Shown here piece by piece: positions 44,901 through 55,880 of a DNA stretch of 64,000 nt (its first letter is position 1; every line of letters starts with the position of its first letter). The notes under the pieces were generated by a model. That model searched no databases and was not told the DNA's origin. It saw only the letters and a program-made list of their open reading frames with translations. The position numbers and the translations under genes are program-made. The DNA is from Neofusicoccum parvum (lineage: Eukaryota; Ascomycota; Dothideomycetes; Botryosphaeriales; Botryosphaeriaceae), in the NCBI GenBank assembly GCA_020912385.1, contig CP087211.1, positions 2,046,001 through 2,110,000 on the forward strand, in the 5' to 3' direction.

Positions 44901-45809
44901 GGCACGACCATCGTCGCTCACTCATGCCTAGTCGGTAAAGCTAAGTCGGTAGACAGATTATCCGTAGAGCTCCACGTAGTCCGCCAAGCAGTAGAGCTGA
45001 TACATAGCACGTAGTCGACCGCGATGGTGGCGGAATACCCTGAAGTAGCCAAGGTAAAGCACGCGATCTATAGTAATAGCAAGACAGCCCTCTATCTCCT
45101 CCGTAAGCCTCGACAAATGCCGCACTAGGAAGTTATAAGAAGCGTTCTCCACTTATTAGACCAGATCAGATGTAATAAGGGGCCGCCTATCAAGTTCAGG
45201 TGGGCACCGGCGCACGAAGGGATAGTAGGCAACGAGAAGGCGTACAGCTTGGTACTATAAGCTATAGAGAGCAACTAGGAGCCTCCTTTAAGCAGACTAC
45301 TACGGTCTTCAGCCATGGCCCGGTGCAAGGAAGTCACCTCGAGACAGTAGAGGAAAACATTTAAAGCGTCCAAGGTCGGCGAGTCGATCCGCAAGCTTAA
45401 CCGCGCGTTAGCGCACTTTCACACTAAGAAGCTCTATGACCAGCTAAACCATAAGCAGGCAGCAGTAATTGCATAGTTAAGAACGTCGAAAGCGAGCCTA
45501 AATGAGCCATTATACAAAATCAAGCGAGTAGATTCACTCTTATATGGGTGCGGAGTAGAAAAAGAAACAGTTAAGCACTTCCTACTCGAATGTCCACGCT
45601 GGATGGATCTCCGTGCGAGATTATAGATCGACCTGGGAAGTAGGTTCGGAGATATCGCGTTCATGCTAGGCGGATGGTCGGGCACAAGAAAGCCCGACGG
45701 TAGGTATACAGATGGGCTACCGGAGAAGTAGCGGGCAGACATGCGCGCAGTTAAAGTAACAGTAGTATTTACTCTAGCCACGGGAAGACTAATCGCATCT
45801 AAAGACTAA
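41946..45809 (+). pseudogene. LINE ORF2 relic (endonuclease, reverse transcriptase, RNase H)
   Basis: ATG at 41946 (MSRPLKVIHANLGKSG). Endonuclease traces include VIFISEPSC and LLIYGDFNRHD. Reverse transcriptase traces at 43.3-44.1 kb include SLLATLGKALE, LSFDVKGAYNSVS and AIAFIDDYSA. RNase H traces near 44.8-45.3 kb include FRWAPAHEGIVGNE. A Cys-His C-terminus (YGCGVEKETVKHFLLECPRW) follows. Several dozen in-frame TAG codons interrupt it, in positions where Trp or Gln is expected. Confidence 0.85.
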
Positions 45810-46402
45810 GAGCTTAATTCTTCTTAAAGCAAATCAATCCCTTCTCCAGCCAGCCGTCACGCCGCTATAGGGACTAACAGCACTCAGGAAGTGTTCTCGA
45901 AGGGGATGATATGAGGGGTACAAGGAGGACAGCTCTATTTTCACATTTCCTTCGTTTTGTCCTGCGTTTTATTTAGTGTTATCTGCTAGTGCTTTTTTCC
46001 GTCTATTTTCAAATTGTTGAATAGGAGGGAGGAATGGTTTCTTTACATTTAGCGTGCTAGGCTTTGAATGAACCGGGACCTCAGTGTAGATTAGCGTCGA
46101 TTAGCGTTACTTGTCCCTGTGGTCTACTAAGGCCGACGGGGTGTATAAATCATCATCATTATCATCATCACCATACACCTACCCCTGCACAAGTCATTCA
46201 TCCTAGTTATGCGTATTTCCGTAAATCCGATCATTACACCTATAGTAAGATTCTGTAGTAATAATAAGAAAACTAGCGGTGTCTTACTTTCTCGCGCCGT
46301 TCGACAGGTACAAATACGACAGCGGCGGTGGATCTACTACTTACCCTGCACATAGAAGGGTGGGACGAAGTGGTGGTGGACGTCGACGCGCTGGCCAGTC
46401 AT

Positions 46403-46958
46403 GGCTACCCTCGGAAATGGTCGGAACGGATGCTGTGCCGGGTAGTTAATTACAGGCTAAATATAGTTTTCTAGATCTCCTAAAGCCTAAGCTCCAGAGA
46501 CTCCTCTAGGTTAGGAGGGTCGAGGTCAAGCTCCGTAAGCTTCTCTAGCTCCGATCGCCTCCATGTCCTCCTTTTGGAAGTCCAATGCGACTGCCCGATT
46601 GGTAGCCGGAGACGCTAATCCTTCGGCAGAAACTAGTAGATAACTAGTATAGCCGGATCGCGATCTACGTATCGTAATCTATACACCGTTATAAGAATAA
46701 GCTAGTTATTATAAAAGTTTAGTAATATAGTAGTATACCGTGTTGGCCGAGGAGATAATTGGTAATACCCGGAGCTAAAAGGAGTTCTCGGAGTTTCGCT
46801 ACCTTATTTAGAAGTTCGTATTTTTAAACGCCTCGTAGATGAGGGCCGCAGCTAAATAATATTCAAGCATGAATCTCGGATGAGTAGCCGCCTCTTTTAT
46901 TGAATTAGCTGCTTTAACCAAAGCAAATACACACTTGATCCTCTTTCCAAGTGTCCTC
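46403..46958. promoter_or_regulatory. shared upstream region of the decarboxylase relic and the SDR
   Basis: 556 bp between divergent starts. The middle (about 46440-46820) is AT-rich and TAG/CTA-rich, like RIP-altered repeat DNA, but I cannot assign it to a family. No gene is seen. Confidence 0.4.
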
Positions 46959-48116
46959 ATGCCTCTAATCGCAGATCCAGCCATTCCTAAAGGGTCGACC
47001 GTGCTCATTACGGGCTCTAACGGCTTCATTGGCTCTAACATCGCAGACCAGTTTCTGAAACTCGGCTACAAGGTGCGGGGAACGACCCGCAACCCTCAGC
47101 AGAATAAGTGGGTCAGCGATCTGTTCGATCGCTGCTATGGCACCGGCAACTTCGAGCTGGTAGCTGTTCCAGATATGGAAGCGGATGAGGCGTACGACGA
47201 AGTAATGAAAGGTGCGTCCACTCTCGTTTGCAATCGACAAGCGTGCACAACTCTAATTGCACCTGATTGCACTGCAGGCGTTTCCGCCGTTGTGCACACG
47301 GCGACAAATTTCACCTTTAGCCCCAACCCACACGAGGTCGTGCCGAGCACCATCAAGGGAACGATGAACGCGCTCACAGCGGCGGCTAAGGAGCCGAGCG
47401 TGAAGCGCTTTGTGTTGACCTCGTCGTCGGCCTCGGCGCTCATCCCCAAGCCCAACAACCCGGTCGTCGTGACAGCCGACACCTGGAACGACGAGGCCGT
47501 CGACTTTGCGTTCCGCCCCGCGCCCTACGAGCCAGAGCGAGCGTATCTTGTTTACGCTGCGAGCAAGACGCTGGCCGAGAAGGAGGCGTGGAAGTTCGTG
47601 CGCGAGAAGAAGCCCGGCTTCACGCTGAACGCAGTTTTGCCCGACCTCAACTTCGGCGCGAGTCTCGATTCCACAACTCAGGGCCACCCTTCGACGTCCG
47701 GCTGGCTCGTCGACCTGTTGAACGGCAACCCGGCGCCGCTGGCTGGCTTGCCGGCACGTACGTTGAAACGCTCACCCGCAGCTACTCTGTTACCTTGCAG
47801 CTGATCGAAATGATTGCCAGAATACTTTGTCGACGTGCAAGATGACGCGTTGCTCCATGTTGCTGCCGCGGTGCACCCAGGCGTGGAGTCGGAACGCATA
47901 TTCGCCTTCGCTGAGCCCGTCAACGGCGACTCCATTCTGGCTGTTCTGCGAAAGCTGTATCCACACCGCAGCTTTCCCGCCGACTTCCAGGGAGAAAAGG
48001 ATTTGAGCGATATCGTGCCCCGCAAGCGGGCAGAGGCCCTGCTGCGAGACATGGGCAAGGAAGGATGGACGAGCCTGGAGGAGAGCATTAGGAGGAACAC
48101 TAAGGATGTTGCGTAG
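46959..48116 (+). CDS. extended SDR, NADPH-dependent ketone/aldehyde reductase
   Basis: Three exons: 46959-47211, 47278-47757 and 47821-48116, with GT-AG introns of 66 and 63 bp, giving 342 residues. Rossmann motif TGSNGFIG near residue 20, active-site YAASK near 187-191, and the usual VVHTATNF and SSSASALIP blocks of the dihydroflavonol-reductase-like family (fungal aldehyde and methylglyoxal reductases). The start ATG 46959 is preferred over an upstream TTG. Its place beside the 6-MSA cluster suggests it could reduce an aldehyde intermediate, but such SDRs are common outside clusters and the cluster border is not defined. No lesions seen. Confidence 0.85.
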
Positions 48117-49080
48117 TACCAGGCGCCCCGACGAGCCATACGCCTCGCCCGTAAGGCCCCGGCGAGGGGCCGGCTTATAGTCGGCAAGACCCTAGCTAGT
48201 TAACTAATTCCTATAAGGAATCGTCTGGTATTTTTACTATATAACGATCTTTCATACACAACCGAACCGACTCCTCAACCCACTTTGACTCCCCGGTTCT
48301 ACGTTTTGCTGCCTCTAGCCCCCTGTCCATCACCAGCCTCACACCATAGTTTAAAGTTACTCCTCCAATCGCAGTAGAACCGGCGGCGCTTCTAGATGCC
48401 AATCGGATTAAAAGAGCCCCACCGTCAGCTCAATGCAATGCAAAAGACCCGACCCAAAAAGCTACAGCGTGAACTATGTTGCGAATTCCTTGAATCGATG
48501 CAAAAATGTCGATTTTGGTGTTCCTGCTCGGGCCCACGTTTGCTAAGCATCGCGATTCAATCTAAGAAGAGCGCCTGAAGTGTCTCATCCTTGGCTCCAG
48601 TAACGAGAGATGCCCGAGTCTTGCAAACATGCTTGGGCTGCTCTAAGCGGTAGGCGCGGCATGCCAGCGAGACCGGCAAAGAAGACGACGGGTCGTCGGT
48701 GAAACGCGTATTAGATGTATGCTCTTCAAGGCTGTGAAATTCAGATAGGGTCCCTCCTACCGCGGCCTGCTTATCGCTGGGGAAGCGGGACGTCGAGCGG
48801 TTTACCCCCTGCGTTTGAGATGGGCGCTAGACCGACGCGTTGATTTGATATCCTTTTCCTGGCTCTACAAGGAGAGAGGGACGGGGTGCAGACAATGGTG
48901 GGAACTATTAATTCAATAGCCCCCCGATGCCCGCATCTACGGTGACTCGCGCCTCGGCGGCAGGCTTGGTCACCCCCACCAAATGACTCGGGCGGGTGCT
49001 GATCTTCACCAGCTCCATCAAGTTATATACACGGCGGCCTACTGTCCGGGCAGCAGGCAGGCTGCATCGCTGTTTGTGCC
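48117..49080. other. intergenic region upstream of the Zn2Cys6 regulator
   Basis: No gene, RNA or clear repeat is seen. The stretch near 48140-48260 is AT-rich. It must contain the regulator's promoter. Confidence 0.4.
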
Positions 49081-51238
49081 ATGTTCACCACCTTCCACGG
49101 CGTCTCTCCGCACGACAAGAAGGATAAAGCACCTGACAGTCGCCCGAAGCGCACGCAGGTGCATCGCGCATGCGACTGGTGCAAGCTGATGCGCACCAAG
49201 TGCGACATCCACCGCCCGTGCGCCAGCTGCCAGCAGGCCGGCCGCGAATGCGTCACCAACGGCCAGAAACACTTCCGCAGCGTTGCTGCCGCCGCAAAGT
49301 GAGCCACACCACCTCCACCACCACTGCCAGACACCGGCTGAACTGCTGCCCAGGGAAGTCGAGCGGCTGCTGGCGCGCGTACGCGAGCTCGAGGGCCGCC
49401 CCAAGCAGCTCTCGAGCCCCACTGCAGCCGGCACAGGCTGGCGCGCATCGCCCGTCGGCCCGTCGGCGGCGCCCAGCTTCTACACCTTGTCGTCGCTGCC
49501 CTTCTTTCTCGACCGCATGAGCCTCTTCCTCGAGAAGGCCCTGCACCTGCATCAGCCGCAGCTCGACCTCGCCACCGACGCCGCGCCCGCCCTCGACGTC
49601 GGCTTTCTACGCCGCGCCCAGGAGGAGCATGTACTCGGCCTGTTCTGGCAAACGCACTACTTCAGCCACCCCATCCTCGACGAGGTCGAGTTCCGCCGCG
49701 TCTTCCAGGCCCTGTGGGCCGCCGCCGACGCTGCTCCCGATGCGCTGCGCCGCGCCTCGCCGCTGGTCGACATCGTCCTGGCCCTTTGCCTACAGCTGGG
49801 CTCCTCCAGCATCCGCACCGGCGGCAGCCCGCAGCCCCTGTCCACGCTGGCCGGCTTGCAGTACTTCCAGCGCTGCCAGGACACGATGGGCAAGACGGCC
49901 GAAACGTCCACGACCACGGTGCAGTGCCACATACTTAGTATCGTCTACCTCCGCGAGGCCGGCCTGCTCAACCGCGCCCAGATTATGACCGGCGCCGCTA
50001 TCATGATGGTCATCATCCTCCGCTTCTACGAGGAGCCCCCGCAGGGCAATCCCAAGCCGCAGCCCCAGCAGGAGCTTGTCCGTCGCGCGTGGTGGAGTGT
50101 ATATATTCTAGACGCCCAGCTAGGTATAGACGTTGGCCACCCGCCTGTTATCGACCCTATATACTCGACCTGCCGCCTACCATCAGACGCGCTAGAGCTC
50201 GCCCAGTCACTAGGCCCGCACTATGTATTTAACGACGGGTGTAGTAAAACCTGGCTCGGCTTTCACAGCCAGACCATAAGCCTCGTTAATACTATTCGTG
50301 ACGTTCTAGCCGCCTTCTACGACAAGTGCGACGCCCTATGCTCCGGCGGCGTCGATGGCTTCTACCGCGACGCTGCCGCCCGCGAGAAATGCGCCCGTTT
50401 CCTTACCGAGCAGGTAAAGAAGCTGGCCGGCTGGGCTAAGCAGGTCCCCGACGCCTATCGCATACCCCGTCAAGGCGGTGGCGCCGCTTTCTCCACGGAC
50501 CGCAGCTTACTCGACCTTGGCCATGACGTTCCTATCCACTGGCAGCGCCAGCGCCTACTACTCGAGCTTCAATACCACTACTATACGCTTAGCCTATTCC
50601 GCTCCTTTATCTGCTTCGCTCCCACGCCTGAAATATCGATGCCGCTCTGCGATAGCAAGGCTACGGCCAGCCTTAACCACGCTATTACCCTAACTAATAT
50701 GGTTCGACAGGCTCTCACGACCTCGGACGTCCTTAACGGCGTGAACCAGGTCTTCTACTGGCAGAAGAACGCTCTTTTTACTATGCTCGGCTTCGCCTAT
50801 ACCTTTCCCGTTAGTCATTCGGTCGTGGCGACGCGCAAGGCTATCGACACGGCCATAGCGGTCGTGGAAATTTACAGGGACGTGGTGCCCGAGGCCGCCG
50901 CCGTCTCCGCCACGGCCCAGACCCTTGCCCAGAATGTCAGCGCCATCATCAGCGCATTCGGCACCGGCACTGACGCGGCCAGAGCCGCGCCGGCCGACGA
51001 CTCCGGGCCCAGCACGTCGCACTCGCCCACGGCCAAAGAAGGCTCATCCAGCGCGGCTTCGATAGCCGACGAGCCCTTCGATCTGCAGTTCCTCCAGAAG
51101 GTGGGCGAAGGTACGCATTGGGGCGATATAGACGCGCTGTGGGCAAGCCTGAAGCACGAAGGCGCAGGCGGCGTTGAGTCATGGGTGCCGTTGGACGAGG
51201 CATTTGCATTGAAAGAAAGCGAGGGTGGTTCAGCGTAG
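49081..51238 (+). CDS. Zn2Cys6 transcription factor with fungal-specific TF domain
   Basis: Exons 49081-49298 and 49354-51238 with a 55-bp intron, giving 700 residues. The binuclear zinc cluster has six Cys at residues 31, 34, 41, 47, 50 and 57 (CDWCKLMRTKC, CASCQQAGREC), preceded by basic residues. Right after the intron a short leucine-rich coiled coil (EVERLLARVRELEG) would mediate dimerisation. The middle region (HYFSHPILDEVEFRRVF, RAWWSVYILDAQLGIDVGHPP) is the fungal_trans domain. A Ser/Ala-rich acidic tail follows. It may regulate the neighbouring dehydrogenase or be the regulator of the 6-MSA cluster; the sequence does not decide. Codons are GC-rich and the frame is intact. Confidence 0.87.
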
Positions 51239-54200
51239 TTTGATTTACGAGCGTCTTGGCTTATCTTTCTGTTCTACTAGTCTGGTACTTTGGGTTATTA
51301 GTTATCGGCTCCTCGTCCTGTCTTCTATTTCCAAGGGCACTTTCACAATCCTTCTCCTCTAGTCGCGCTCCCGGCTGAGCTTCGGTGCCCTATGTCCCAC
51401 AAAACGTCGATGAAACACACAGTACTAGTAGAAGTCATCCACCGCCATACTTCCCCGAGCTCCGCCTCGCGATCTACGGGAAACTTCTCCCAGACAAACC
51501 AAACCCCGCCCACCCTATGGCCTAGAAGGCCTCGCTTCGCCACGACGGAGCTTGGGACAGCATTGCCGTTCTGCTCGCCAGCCGAGGCATCTACGCCAAG
51601 GCATAACCGGTGCTATACGGCCGCGTCCCCGCCGCCTGCACATCTTTATCTCCGTCCCGCTCTCCGCGTACGTCCTCGACGAAACCGTCGCCAATGCCGC
51701 CCTCTTAGTCGCATGCGGCTAGCCCAATCCGGGACGGTGGGGCCGATGACGACGACTACACCTCCAGTATCGTATTTACAGGGGAGGTCCGAGTGGGGCT
51801 GCCACTTCATTGCCCGTCTAATCACCGCTGTGTAGAGGCGATTGTGGGGCATCACGGTCCAGTTAGAATGCTCTCCCTTTCCGCGCCACGTAGCCGATTT
51901 GGGTTGGCTGCACTGAACGCAGGCTGAGTTTTACAGTTTCGAAGGTCGTATCGCTTCGCCGAAGGTTGAATCTAAAGCCCACCTTTACCTTCATACCTAT
52001 GGTTTTTGAGTGCTCGTCGAGGCCGCTCTGAAAGCTTTCAACCTATATTCTGAACAGCTACTTGGGGAGAGAGAGAGAGACAGAGAGGACTTCTATCGAA
52101 AAGAGCGAAAATCCGCTATTTGATCGGTATTTACTAGAGGTTGCTACCGGAACCGGCTCCCCAGTCTTCTACGACAGCCCGTATTTGGGTGGATCCCCTT
52201 CGTCTAGTTTTCTTTTTCTTTTCTCATTTTTCTTTTTGGCCAATCTACTTGGAGTTGTCTGAATAGGTTCCAGGCCAAACCAAAGCCAAGAGTTCAACCA
52301 AAAGTCGAACGAAGCTATGGGCCGCGGAGTCATCTCGTATATTTGTCTCAGGCCGGAGCGCCCGAGTGCTACCCCGATCGGATACGAGCACATAGTAACA
52401 AATGTAGCAAGGGTCCAGTCACGCTCGAGCAGGGCCGCTCCTAAACTCCTCCAGGCCGCGGAATTTCCGCCCGGCTCAGTGACGGCGGGGGAGGCCTCCC
52501 CCTTCCCCCGCCGGCTAATACGCTGGGGGTGGGGAAGTACTGCAGCAACGGTGGGCCACGCAGCTGCGCGAACGGCTCGGGCAGACGGCGGGCCAAATCG
52601 ATGGTGGTAGTCGCAGGGTGTGGCACGATACTATCGAAAGTGGCATTGGAACCGGCGGTGCTTCCGTTGCTACCAGACCCGCCATAGCCGTTGGCCCACT
52701 CGACGGGCAGGCGGATCTCGGCTAAGGGGGGTCGAATTGCCTAGGGTAGGGCGGACGGGCGGATCTCCAACCGAGCAGTTAGCTTACCCGCGGTGCCAGC
52801 CGTCCCAACTCTTACTCTCGTGGATGACCGAAGCCTCATGATCCTATGCGCCGATCCGCTCGTACGAAGCGCAGACACCAAGATGAACTATGCGAGTTCC
52901 TCCGCCACCGCTAACGCACAGCAGAGACGGATCTGGTCACCGAAACGGACAAGGCCGTCGAGGATTTCATCTGCAAGTCGCCAGTGTCATCTACAATCCC
53001 TTTCGGGACGCGCTGTACATGGCGGCGGCATGGTGCACAGCATCAAGAGCGTGGGCAGCTCCGCGCTCAATTTTGCGTCCGTCGCCTGGGTCTCTGCTGG
53101 GCCAGTCATTTCCCTCCCGCCCCTTCACAACACCATGCTGCATTCCTCGACGTGATGACTTGCATGTGCCGTCGCCTTTGTGCCCCTACACATGGGATGT
53201 CTCGGCCAGTCAGCTCATCCTTGGGCATCGTGGTAGACACCAACCACGGAAATTGGGACGTAACTCTGGATGGGCGCCGATACATGGCAGTGATGGCGGT
53301 GCCGAGCGGTGAGCCGAAGGGTTCTAGTCACATGTCGTTGGGGAGCTGGTCTAATAGGTGGCCGTTGGCGGTCTTTAGGCCTTTCTTTTTGCTGACTTCG
53401 GTATCGACGCAGTCCAAAAGGTTGGAAGACGTCAAATAAAACGCCTGGGAATTGTAGGTGTTATTTTTGTTATCTAAAAAAAAAGAAACCCCTCATTCAC
53501 ATAAGGAATGGAAGCTCCACGGCTGCCTTGCTGACCGACTCCATCTTGCACCTCTCTCGACTTCGAGGACGCCAAGGAGCAGGGAGTCTGAGGGCATAAG
53601 GTAGAGGTCTATTGGGCGGTGGAAGAGGGAGTAGGGGCATGTGGTTAGTAGCTGTCTTTATCTCTCACTCTCTTTTCTTAGGGGAAAGGGGAGTTGTCGG
53701 GACAGAGAATAGTAAGTAAGTGTTGTCAGTGGTGTCATGTATGTGGATTAGGGGTGTTAGGCGCTAGCGCATGTGAGAGATGAAAGAAATTTAAACTAAA
53801 GAACGTATGGATTTAGAAATGACGACCGGAGTCAAGAGAGAAACTCCGACCTACTCGGCACTACATCCCTCAACTTCTCCTAGATTTGCTTCACCAGAGC
53901 CCTCACCGAATCTGTTTTCTATTGACTCATATTTCTTGAAGAATGATGCTGTTTATCTACGAGAAATTTAAAAGGTGCGCTTAGGCGTGAAAGGGTATAT
54001 TTAGGGGTTTTCGGCAAAAAAAGAGGTGGATTCGGTAATTTTCCTAGACCGCCCCCCCGGGCGGATCAACACATCATCTGGGCGAAGATGAGCTTTACCA
54101 CGGCTGATGATGTTCCAAGTCAACTGATGGTGGGCGCGTCGGCTCACATGCATGCGTGGCTGCCAGGCGTGTTAACGGTGGTGAGCACTGCAGAATGCGG

Positions 54201-54423
54201 CCGGGAGTAGCTGTCTATAGATGTTGGCCTTAAGTGGACAATACTGCAGCGACTCCGCGAGCAGCCCAAACAGGCGGCGGAGGCGGCGGAGTGACGGCGG
54301 TGCGATGGCGTATAAGAGACGGCGGCGCACGAGAGACCCAAAGCCGGGCCAAGCAAGCAAGCGAGCAAGCGAGCAACCAACGAACCAATCAACCAATCAA
54401 CCAATCAACCAACAACCACCGAC
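51239..54423. other. 3.2-kb gene-poor region with decayed sequence
   Basis: No intact gene. Decayed coding traces are at 51430-51720 (separate entry). Overlapping open frames at 52.8-53.4 kb show no recognisable domain in any frame. There is a GA-rich tract near 52060-52090, and CAAC/CAAT repeats at about 54370-54415 form the leader of the dehydrogenase gene. Confidence 0.4.
51430..51720 (+). pseudogene. F-box-associated-like fragment
   Basis: In one frame the sequence reads PELRLAIYGKLLPDKPNPAH, then after stops LLASRGIYAKA and VLYG. This spacing matches fungal proteins beginning LPxELRLxIYxxLL...LLxSRxIYxEAxPxLYG. Stops and frame changes show it is a relic. The assignment rests on short motifs only. 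Confidence 0.35.
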
Positions 54424-55590
54424 ATGGCCAACCCCCCACAGAACTGCCGCTGGGCCTTCCTCGGGCTGTCGGCGATCGCGGTCAAGTTCCTCAAGGACCT
54501 GCTGCTGGCGCGGGCGGACGAGGCGCAACTGACGCACTCGCTCACGTGCGTGGGCACGACAGGCGGCGAGGCGCGGGCGCGGGCGTGGCTGGCCGAGCAG
54601 CGGGTGCCGGAGGCGGGCGAGGTGCGCGTGTACACGTCGTACGCGGAGCTGCTGCTGCACGGCGACTTCGACGTCGTCTACATCTCGACGCCGCTGGGGC
54701 TGCACTTCGGCAACGCGCGCGACGCGCTGCGGGCGGGGCGGCACGTGCTGCTGGAGAAGCCGGCGGTGGTGGCAGCGGCGCAGTGGCGGGCGCTGGGCGA
54801 CGAGGCGCGGCGGGCGGGCGTGGTGCTGATGGAGGCCATGTGGACGCGGTATCAGCCGGCGGTGCGCGCCTTCGAGGAGACGGTGCGGCCGCAGCTGGGC
54901 GCGGTGCGGCGCATCGTGGCCGACTTCTCGCTGCCGGTGCTGGGTGACCCGGCGCTGCCTCGCGAGAGCCGCTTCCAGGACTGGCGCACCGGCGCGGGCA
55001 GCCTGTACGACCTGGGCGTGTACCCACTGGCCTGGGTCGACATGGCCCTCGGGCCGCCCGACGCCGCATCGCCCGGCACGCCGCTGGCCCGCGTCGTGCA
55101 CGCCCACACGCAGCCGCACCAGGGCCCCCACGGCCCCGTCGACGATGTCACCACCCTGGTGCTGCGCCGCGACGACCCGCCGTGCACCGCCATCGTCACC
55201 ACCTCGCTGTCGCTGCCGGGCTCGGCCGTCCCGCCACACGACGCCCGCCTGGTCGTGCCCAAGAACGCCCCCGCCGTGCGTGTGCAGGGCGCCCTGGCCG
55301 AGGCCGCCGTGCCCTTCCCGCCCATCCGCTGCGACGTCGTGCGCCTCGAGCACTACGCCCCGCCGCGCGTCGGCGCCGACGGCTTCGAGCTGCACGATGA
55401 GGTGCGCCGCCCGCTGCACGGCTGGGGCCTGCGGTACCAGGCCGACGTCATCGCCCGCGCCGTGCTGGCCGGCGAGAAGGGCCTCGTCATCGGCGAGCAC
55501 TCGACCCATCGCATCCTCAGCTGGCTCGACCAGGCCCGCGACCTCGCCCAGATCCGTTTACCGCCCGGGCTAGAGCTTATAGATTTATAG
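54424..55590 (+). CDS. Gfo/Idh/MocA-type dehydrogenase (D-xylose/dihydrodiol dehydrogenase-like)
   Basis: Single exon, 388 residues, very GC-rich. The N-terminal Rossmann segment is WAFLGLSAIAVKFLKDLL, a variant of the family's GxGxIA. Then come DVVYISTPLGLHFGNA, the catalytic HVLLEKPAV (EKP lysine near residue 119) and GSLYDLGVYPLAWVDMAL of the C-terminal domain. The family oxidises sugars or trans-dihydrodiols with NADP+. No evidence ties it to the polyketide cluster beyond distance. The start ATG follows a CAAC/CAAT repeat leader; no upstream in-frame alternative is better. Confidence 0.85.
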   Translation: MANPPQNCRWAFLGLSAIAVKFLKDLLLARADEAQLTHSLTCVGTTGGEARARAWLAEQRVPEAGEVRVYTSYAELLLHGDFDVVYISTPLGLHFGNARDALRAGRHVLLEKPAVVAAAQWRALGDEARRAGVVLMEAMWTRYQPAVRAFEETVRPQLGAVRRIVADFSLPVLGDPALPRESRFQDWRTGAGSLYDLGVYPLAWVDMALGPPDAASPGTPLARVVHAHTQPHQGPHGPVDDVTTLVLRRDDPPCTAIVTTSLSLPGSAVPPHDARLVVPKNAPAVRVQGALAEAAVPFPPIRCDVVRLEHYAPPRVGADGFELHDEVRRPLHGWGLRYQADVIARAVLAGEKGLVIGEHSTHRILSWLDQARDLAQIRLPPGLELIDL

Positions 55591-55697
55591 TTATTAGATA
55601 GCTTTCACTAGATCTATAATTTTACTCTTTTTTATCTAGTACTATAGATTGGCGAGTAGGGTGTCCACTCACGCTGAAAAAACGACCCCGACCCTAC

Positions 55698-55880
55698 TGT
55701 TAGAGTCTGGAGCCTTGAGAGAAGCCTTAGAGGATCATTAGTAGGTTATATAATATCAAGTACTTCTTATATTTAAGTTGTTCTCTTCTTCTACTTTCTT
55801 TTCTTCTCTCCTTAAGTCTTAGCTTAATGTACGTAGCGCAATAAATCTTTCAGCGATCATTCTAAGGTTGAGCCCTAATA
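55698..55880 (-). repeat. solo LTR of family 4 (183 bp)
   Basis: TGTTAGAGTCTGGAG at the left to GAGCCCTAATA at the right: the reverse complement of the copy at 34469-34651 and the same length. A perfect CCTAC duplication is on both sides (55693-55697 and 55881-55885). Confidence 0.88.

Larger units (their letters stand above)
40595..46168 (+). mobile_element. Tad-like LINE with RNase H domain, RIP-degraded
   Basis: A 5.6-kb non-LTR element flanked by a perfect 12-bp duplication CACCATACACCT (40583-40594 and 46169-46180). The 3' UTR ends GGGGTGTATAA followed by an ATC-type tail. Both ORFs are full length in layout but broken, almost entirely by TAG codons. A related 5'-truncated copy lies at 59804-60873 and shares its C-terminus and 3' UTR. 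Confidence 0.9.
40507..46306 (+). repeat. Copia-family solo LTR (diverged), interrupted by a LINE
   Basis: Left end TGTCAACCACATTTGCCCGC (40507), right end CTTTCTCGCGCCGTTCGACA (46306). Both match the ends of the 209-bp Copia LTR at 56332. A perfect GGTAC duplication flanks it (40502-40506 and 46307-46311). It lies within the intron of the decarboxylase-like gene. The middle is the LINE at 40595-46168. Confidence 0.88.
39544..46402 (-). pseudogene. 6-MSA decarboxylase-like amidohydrolase, split by an LTR with a LINE nested in it
   Basis: Minus-strand relic of an amidohydrolase-2-family enzyme of the PatG/YanB type, which would convert 6-methylsalicylate to m-cresol. Exon 1 (46345-46402) encodes the metal-binding start VDVHHHFVPPFYV. 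The donor GTAAGT is at 46344 and the acceptor at 40488-40489; the next exon begins LQEGGGDPSGW. Other landmarks are LLSITAPGAGI, VVFMHPTHPVD, ILSHAGGTLPYLA and LFGSDYPYAPTP. Lesions: a 5.8-kb insertion in the intron (40507-46306), a TAG stop at 40438-40440 where the family has Trp, a frame change just after it, and another frameshift near 39750. Without the insertion the intron would be about 50 bp. Head-to-head with the SDR at 46959. Confidence 0.87.

Noticed and set aside
52793..53439. Overlapping ORFs of 120-150 codons
   Set aside because: Three frames are open over the same GC-rich stretch and none has a recognisable domain, intron pattern or conserved start.
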